Source of the DNA: an uncultured Azohydromonas sp.
GTDB taxonomy: Bacteria > Pseudomonadota > Gammaproteobacteria > Burkholderiales > Burkholderiaceae_C
Reading direction: 5' to 3'
NCBI RefSeq assembly: GCF_937926365.1
Contig: NZ_CALAOH010000164.1
Span: 1 to 36,837 of the forward strand
Length of the DNA: 36,837 bases
Every line of letters begins with the position of its first letter. Within the stretch, counting starts at the first letter, position 1. This document shows, one piece after another, positions 32,240 to 36,837 of the stretch. The position numbers were made by a program, and so were the translations under genes. The notes under the pieces were generated by a model. It worked only from the letters and a program-made list of their open reading frames with translations. It searched no databases and had not been told where the DNA came from.

Positions 32240-33712
32240 TCACCCCTTACCCACCGGCACCGGCACAAAGAGGCTCGCCTCCCCGCGCCGCACCAGCAGC
32301 GCCACGCTGCCGCCGGCGGGGGCCTGGGCCAGGTGGCGCTGGAACTCTTCCAGGCTGCCGAAGCGCTGGCCGTTGACGGCCACGATCACGTCGCCCTGCT
32401 GCATCCCCGCGCGCGCCACGCCCGGCTGCAGGTCCTCCACCACCAGCCCGTACTCCACGCCCAGTGCGCGCCGCGCCGCGGGTGGCAGCTCGCTCACGGC
32501 GATGCCCAGTTGCACCGAGGTCGCCTTCGGCGCCGCGCCCTGCGCGGCCGGGCTGGCCTGCGCCACCTGCGGGTTCGGCGCCGCCGCCACCGTGGCCCGG
32601 ACCGTGGCGGCGGCGCCGTTGCGCCAGACCTCGATCGGCACCTCGGTGCCCGGTTTGGTGCCCGCCACCATGCGTGGCAGCGCCGTGGCGTCGGCCACGG
32701 CCTGCTCGCCGAAGCGCAGGATTACGTCCCCCGGCGCGATGCCGGCCTGGGCCGCCGGGCTGCCCGGCTCCACCGCCGTCACCAGCGCGCCGCGCGCGCT
32801 GTCGAGCTTGAAGGACTGCGCCAGCGGCTCGCTCACCTCCTGGATGCCGATGCCCAGCCGCCCGCGCGTGACGCGCCCGGTGGTGCGCAGCTGCTGCGCG
32901 ATGTCCATCGCCATGTCGATGGGGATCGCGAAGGAGATGCCCATGTAGCCGCCCGAGCGGCTGTAGATCTGCGAGTTGATGCCCACCACCTCGCCCCGCA
33001 TGTTCAGCAGCGGGCCGCCGGAGTTGCCGGGGTTCACCGCCACGTCGGTCTGGATGAAGGGCACGTAGGTTTCGTCCGGCAGCGAGCGCTGCGTGGCGCT
33101 GACGATGCCGGCGGTGATGGTGTTGGCGAAGCCGAAGGGCGAGCCGATGGCCGCCACCCACTCGCCCGGCTGCAACTGCGCCGACTGGCCGATGGGCGCC
33201 ACGGGCAGGCCCTCGGCATCGACCTTGAGCAGCGCCACGTCGGTGAGCGTGTCGCTGCCGACCACGCGCGCCTTGTACTCGCGCTTGGAGTCCGCCAGCC
33301 GCACGGTCACCTCCTCGGCGTCGGCCACCACGTGGGCGTTGGTCAGGATGTGGCCTTCCGCGTCGATCACGAAGCCCGAGCCGATGCCCTGGCTGCGCCG
33401 CTCGGGCTGCTGGTCCGGCGGCGGCATGAAGCGGCGGAAGAACTCCGACAGCGGGTCGCCCGGCGGCAGCGGCAGCCCGGGCTGCGCACGCGCCGCCTGC
33501 ACCGTGGTGACGTTGACCACCGCCGGCCCGACCTTCTTCACCAGCGCCGTGAAGTCGTTGGCTCCGGCCGGCAACGGGCCGATGGCCGCCGCCGGGGCGC
33601 TGGCGGGTGCGGAAGCCGCGGTGGCGGGCGCTTCGGGCGTGGTGGAGCGGGGTCCGCAACCAGCCAGCAGGGCGGCCAGCAGCAGGGCGGCGGAGGGGAT
33701 GCGGGGCGTCAT
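32240..33712 (-). CDS. Do/DegQ-type periplasmic serine protease (lipoprotein)
   Basis: A 490-residue HtrA-family protease-chaperone. The N-terminus MTPRIPSAALLLAALLAGC is a lipoprotein signal with the lipobox LAGC (Cys19), so it is probably anchored to a membrane on the periplasmic side. The triad is H127 (TNAHVV), D158 (LTDVALLK) and S231 (NPGNSGGPLL). Two PDZ domains follow, ~270-370 and ~390-485; the linker between them is rich in Ala and Pro. It degrades or refolds misfolded envelope proteins. No strong ribosome binding site is seen at the ATG. It lies 53 bp after the DUF4276 gene. Confidence 0.92.
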   Translation of the reverse strand: MTPRIPSAALLLAALLAGCGPRSTTPEAPATAASAPASAPAAAIGPLPAGANDFTALVKKVGPAVVNVTTVQAARAQPGLPLPPGDPLSEFFRRFMPPPDQQPERRSQGIGSGFVIDAEGHILTNAHVVADAEEVTVRLADSKREYKARVVGSDTLTDVALLKVDAEGLPVAPIGQSAQLQPGEWVAAIGSPFGFANTITAGIVSATQRSLPDETYVPFIQTDVAVNPGNSGGPLLNMRGEVVGINSQIYSRSGGYMGISFAIPIDMAMDIAQQLRTTGRVTRGRLGIGIQEVSEPLAQSFKLDSARGALVTAVEPGSPAAQAGIAPGDVILRFGEQAVADATALPRMVAGTKPGTEVPIEVWRNGAAATVRATVAAAPNPQVAQASPAAQGAAPKATSVQLGIAVSELPPAARRALGVEYGLVVEDLQPGVARAGMQQGDVIVAVNGQRFGSLEEFQRHLAQAPAGGSVALLVRRGEASLFVPVPVGKG

Positions 33713-33765
33713 GGCGGCGTGGGGAAGCGGGACTCGCCCGCGCCGGGCAAATGGAATGCCGAAGC

Positions 33766-34431
33766 TCAGCAGATACGCAGCCGGCGCAGCGCGTCCAGCA
33801 AGTCGGACTCCAGAGTACGGAACGAGGGAATCTCGCGCAGCCGCCGCAGATCGATGCGCTCGCCCAGCAGGTGGAGTGTGGCCGCCGGGCCCGCCCGGGC
33901 ACGCCGGCCGTTGGGCTGCGTCGCGCGAAAGGCGGCGTCCAGGACGGCCTTGGGATCGGTGATGCCTTCTACCGCGCGCGCTGCCGTGGGCAGCGCCATG
34001 TCGGCATCGCTCAACGTGGTGCCGAAGACCTGGCGCAATGCATCGCCATCGGCCAAGGTCCACGCCTCGGTTTCCCGGATCGGGACGATGGGGACGCACT
34101 CGGTGCGCGGCAGCGCTTCGGCGCGCAGGGCTGACAGCCCGGGCTGTATGCGCTCGCGCAGCACCCGCGCCGGGTCGCCCTCGCCATCGCTGTGCACAAA
34201 CAGGATGTTCCACGCGCCCGCGGCAGCCTTTCCAGCGGCGGCTATGCGTTCGGCCCGAGGGGCATCCTTGACGCCCTTGGCGTCGGCCAACTCCTTGACT
34301 TCCTCGTCCACATCAACCAACTGCCGCTGGTGGCGCAGGCACAAGTCCCGGCACAGCCGCAGCAGCAGCGGGCTCAGGAAGCGGAAGTCGGTCGGTCCTT
34401 CGGCGTACAAGGCCAAGCTCAGGTAGTGCAT
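33766..34431 (-). CDS. DUF4276-type TOPRIM-like protein (partner of the ATPase)
   Basis: A 221-residue protein. LSLALYAEGPTDFRFLSPLL (E11, D15) matches the TOPRIM motif with its catalytic Glu. NILFVHSDGEGDPARVL (D82, D86) stands for the DxD motif, and VPIRETEAWTLAD (E120, E122) supplies a further acidic pair, as in DUF4276 proteins. A metal-dependent nuclease role is therefore likely. It starts 4 bp after the ATPase stop, so the two form one unit. ATPase plus TOPRIM in separate genes is the plan of PARIS-type and OLD-like anti-phage systems; I cannot assign it to a named system. Confidence 0.78.
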   Translation of the reverse strand: MHYLSLALYAEGPTDFRFLSPLLLRLCRDLCLRHQRQLVDVDEEVKELADAKGVKDAPRAERIAAAGKAAAGAWNILFVHSDGEGDPARVLRERIQPGLSALRAEALPRTECVPIVPIRETEAWTLADGDALRQVFGTTLSDADMALPTAARAVEGITDPKAVLDAAFRATQPNGRRARAGPAATLHLLGERIDLRRLREIPSFRTLESDLLDALRRLRIC

Positions 34432-34435
34432 GGGC

Positions 34436-35830
34436 TCAGCCTTCCGCCAGCGTGGTCTGGAGCAGCTTCTCCACTTCGAAATGAGAGACCGGCAACGGCG
34501 CGTCGTCCTCGCTCTCCGCCAGGCGACCTTGCGACTCGCGCATGACGGGGCGCAGCCGGGTGTGCCGCCGCACTTCGCCACGCTCGGGATCGACCACGCT
34601 GGAGGTGTCCGCGAACAGCACCGGGTCGCCTCGCGACTGCAGGGTGGGTCCCACCAGTGCCGACAACACCACCGGCGAGTGGCTGTTGAGCAGCAGCTGG
34701 TTCAGTGGAGCGACATCCGTCTCTTCGAAGCGCTCCGGGCGAGTGACCATGTCCCTGAGGCCGTGCACCAGTTGCTTGAGCCTTGCCGGGTGCACGCCGT
34801 TCTCGGGCTCCTCGAAACACACCAGCCCGCGGTGACGCGGGTCGTGCAGCAGCGTCAACAGCGCCAGCACCCGCAGTGTGCCGTCGGACACCACGCGTGA
34901 GGAAAAGGGCAGGCCGTCGCGCATCGTCAGCTCGGCCCGGTATTCCCCTCGCGTTTGGTCCAAGCTGGCATCCAGTCCGTTGACGCCAGGGATCAGCGCA
35001 TTGAGCTCGGCCGTGATGTCGGCTAGGGCTCCAGTGGGACGCGTCTCGGAAGCGGTTTCGAGCTTGATGCGGGCCAGCACGGCGGCCAGGTTGGATCCGT
35101 CGGGCGTCAGCAGGTCTGGGGCGGTGGCCGGGGCGGGCCGGCGCAGCAGTGCCGGGTCGAGCTGCAGCAGCCGCCAGTTGCGCATCTCCTCGCGCAGCGC
35201 AAACAAATGCGGAAACTCGGCATTGGTGATGCTGTAGAGCACCGTGGCTTCGGCAGCGCTGGCCGGCCGGGTACGGCCAGCCTTGCCGTCCTGATGCACG
35301 TTGAAGATGGCGCTGCCGGCCGATGTGCGTTCCGTTGTGAGGAGCGGCTTTTTGCGGCTGTACTTGAGATGCTTTGAGCGGAACGCTCGTGTGGGCCGCA
35401 GAGCCCTTGCCCAGCTGTCCTCCATGCGAAGGATGGGCCGGGCATTCTCACTGGCGACCAAGACGCGAGGAATGCCTGGACGCACCTCACGCAGCTCCAG
35501 CACCACTTCGTAGCGCATGCGCGTGTGGCCCAGATTGACTTCGCTGCCCCAGGGGTCGCGCACGGAGGGGTCCACCAGTACCTCGACAGCGAAGCTCATG
35601 CGCGTGGCCTGCCCCTTGGGCGTGCGGCGAAACAGCTCCATGGGCTCGCCGCGCATGTCCTTGATCGCTTCGCTGACATCCTGGGTTGCCAGGTTGGACA
35701 GCAACTGGATGGCATCGAACAGGTTGCTCTTGCCGGCTGCGTTGGAGCCCAGGATGACCACGAACGGCGCTAAATCGACCGCGAGGTTCTCGAAGGTCTT
35801 GAAGCCGTCGATCTCGATGCGAGTGAGCAT
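34436..35830 (-). CDS. OLD/RecF-like AAA ATPase (AAA_21)
   Basis: A 464-residue ABC-type ATPase. It starts MLTRIEIDGFKTFENLAVDL, then Walker A GSNAAGKS (28-35), a signature-like SDGTLR (315-320), Walker B LVCFEEPENG with E340/E341 and the H-switch LLNSHSPVVLSAL (H384). No TOPRIM domain is fused; the next gene carries one. Such ATPases sense or hold a trigger and release an effector in OLD, PARIS and Gabija-type defences. Start at ATG 35830, where the conserved N-terminus begins. Parts of the gene are less GC-rich than the flanking recB, suggesting acquisition. Confidence 0.85.
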   Translation of the reverse strand: MLTRIEIDGFKTFENLAVDLAPFVVILGSNAAGKSNLFDAIQLLSNLATQDVSEAIKDMRGEPMELFRRTPKGQATRMSFAVEVLVDPSVRDPWGSEVNLGHTRMRYEVVLELREVRPGIPRVLVASENARPILRMEDSWARALRPTRAFRSKHLKYSRKKPLLTTERTSAGSAIFNVHQDGKAGRTRPASAAEATVLYSITNAEFPHLFALREEMRNWRLLQLDPALLRRPAPATAPDLLTPDGSNLAAVLARIKLETASETRPTGALADITAELNALIPGVNGLDASLDQTRGEYRAELTMRDGLPFSSRVVSDGTLRVLALLTLLHDPRHRGLVCFEEPENGVHPARLKQLVHGLRDMVTRPERFEETDVAPLNQLLLNSHSPVVLSALVGPTLQSRGDPVLFADTSSVVDPERGEVRRHTRLRPVMRESQGRLAESEDDAPLPVSHFEVEKLLQTTLAEG

Positions 35831-35912
35831 GTTTTTGCAGCGGGTGAGAGTGAAGTAGCGGCACGGTCGCCACGAGCGCGAGAGGGCCAATTGTGCCGAC
35901 CGCTGTCAGGCC

Positions 35913-36837
35913 TCAAGGCTGTGCGCCGTCCCAAGGAGCCTTCCCGCTCTTTAAGGCTTCTTGCATTACCTGAAACCTGTGCGCCCCGCATGCCGACCCA
36001 TCCTCGTTGCGCCACCCTGGCCTCGCCCCGCGCACGTACACCCGCAGCGCGCCGCCGAAGTGGGTATCAGCGCGCCAGCCCGGCACGCGGCGGCGCAGCC
36101 AGCGCTGCAGCGCCAGGGTGTGCAGCAGCGCCTGCTGTTCATATCCCCGCGCCGCGGCGTCGCGTGCCAGCGCCTCGGCGCCGTAGTCCCGCGCCCGCAG
36201 GCCCGGTTGGGCGCCGCTCCAGTCCAGCAGCCACCAGCGGCCCTCGTGCTCGAACACCAGGTCGATCACGCCGCGCAGGTAGCCGGCCGCATCCGGCGCG
36301 TCCGCTGCAAGCGCCGGCAGCCTCAGCGCCTCCAGTTCCCCGCTCGTGAGGCCGGACACCGGCAAGGTGAACTCCAGCCCGCTCAGCCACCGCCCGCGCT
36401 CCAGGTGCCGCAGCCGCAGCCCCGGGGCGATCTCGGTGGAAAGCACGTCCTGCAGCATGCGCTGCAGCATCGCCGCCTGCGCCCGCTCGCGCGCCTCGCC
36501 CTGGCCGCTGCCCCAGGTGCCCGGCTGCGGATGCGCGCGCAGCGCCTCCCAGGCCGCGTCCTCCCACGAGGCCGGGTCGGCGAAGTCGGCGCGCGCCAGC
36601 GCCAGGCGGATCGCGTCCTCCGCCGCCGGGCCGTCCGGGAAGCGCAGGATGTCGTCGCGCGCCAGCGCCGCCCGCGCCGGGACCGGCTCGGTGTCCGATC
36701 CCCGGCCCGCGTCCGCCGCCGACACGGGCTCCGGCTTCAATGCGTCGCCGTCCAGGACGCGCCACCCCGCGCCGATGCGCCGTGGCGCCGGCAGCGCTTC
36801 CAGCCGCCGCGCCGGTGCCGGCGGCAGCGGCTCCCCC
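35913..36837 (-). CDS. recB: RecB C-terminal nuclease domain (5' truncated by window)
   Basis: The frame is open to the window end and shows ~308 C-terminal residues of RecB. The alignment with E. coli RecB is clear: ILRFPDGPAAEDAIRLALAR for the FPRGASPGTFLH region, SGLEFTLPV for EMEFYLPI, GVIDLVFEHEGRWWLLDW for GFIDLVFRHEGRYYLLDY, YEQQALLHTLALQRWLRRRV, and HFGGALRVYVRG. Two Asp of the nuclease centre are kept. The His is replaced by Arg (36606-36608) and the Lys after the second Asp by Ser (36216-36218), so nuclease activity is doubtful. Helicase domains lie outside the window. Confidence 0.9.
   Translation of the reverse strand, partial: GEPLPPAPARRLEALPAPRRIGAGWRVLDGDALKPEPVSAADAGRGSDTEPVPARAALARDDILRFPDGPAAEDAIRLALARADFADPASWEDAAWEALRAHPQPGTWGSGQGEARERAQAAMLQRMLQDVLSTEIAPGLRLRHLERGRWLSGLEFTLPVSGLTSGELEALRLPALAADAPDAAGYLRGVIDLVFEHEGRWWLLDWSGAQPGLRARDYGAEALARDAAARGYEQQALLHTLALQRWLRRRVPGWRADTHFGGALRVYVRGARPGWRNEDGSACGAHRFQVMQEALKSGKAPWDGAQP

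Noticed and set aside
32333..34426. 697-residue frame on the + strand
   Set aside because: Antisense to the Do-type protease and DUF4276 genes, which have clear motifs on the other strand.

Overview
The window is very GC-rich chromosomal DNA with dense, mostly co-oriented gene blocks. Its content (flagellar hook-junction genes, a SapC-like protein, a B12-riboswitch btu operon, and RecB, RecD and a Do-type protease close together) fits a motile betaproteobacterium of the order Burkholderiales, probably Comamonadaceae or a close relative. This assignment rests on gene content and protein character only; no database search was possible.

Layout. 1-6.4 kb (+): the end of flgJ, then flgK, flgL, an HPt phosphotransfer protein and a REC-PAS-GGDEF-EAL response regulator, which together suggest flagellum-linked phosphorelay and cyclic-di-GMP signalling. 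6.4-6.6 kb (-): a small membrane protein convergent to them across a perfect hairpin. 6.8-10.3 kb (+): a SWIM-SNF2 helicase.

10.3-19.2 kb is a mobile element inserted at the 3' end of a tRNA-Ser(UGA) gene. Its core runs leftward from the tRNA: a tyrosine integrase, a hypothetical protein, an AlpA-like excisionase/activator, a small putative HTH protein and a PriCT-TOPRIM-RepA-type helicase, followed by a likely replication or termination region with TGTAAA repeats and a nested inverted repeat, and a small hypothetical protein. The left third is an accretion zone: a RelE/NadS-like toxin-antitoxin pair with a DUF2283 protein, a BrnT/BrnA pair, an orphan HigA-like antidote, a DUF2283 gene remnant, a primase-gene remnant, and two copies of a ~110 bp repeat that begins with a tRNA-like att core. 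Arm-type sites (ACCCATCA pairs 12 bp apart) lie on the element side of both ends.

19.3-24.4 kb (-): a cobalamin riboswitch and the btuB-btuC-btuD-btuF vitamin B12 uptake operon. 24.4-30.3 kb: apaH, a CNNM/CorC-type membrane protein, a SapC-like protein, a MarR regulator, an LhgO-like oxidoreductase and a small Cys-rich protein.

30.3-36.8 kb (-): the C-terminus of RecB, an OLD-like AAA ATPase with a TOPRIM-like DUF4276 partner (candidate anti-phage system), a Do-type lipoprotein protease, and RecD. Two points deserve most attention. The ATPase/TOPRIM pair sits inside the recB-recD locus. The RecB nuclease domain has lost two of its four active-site residues.
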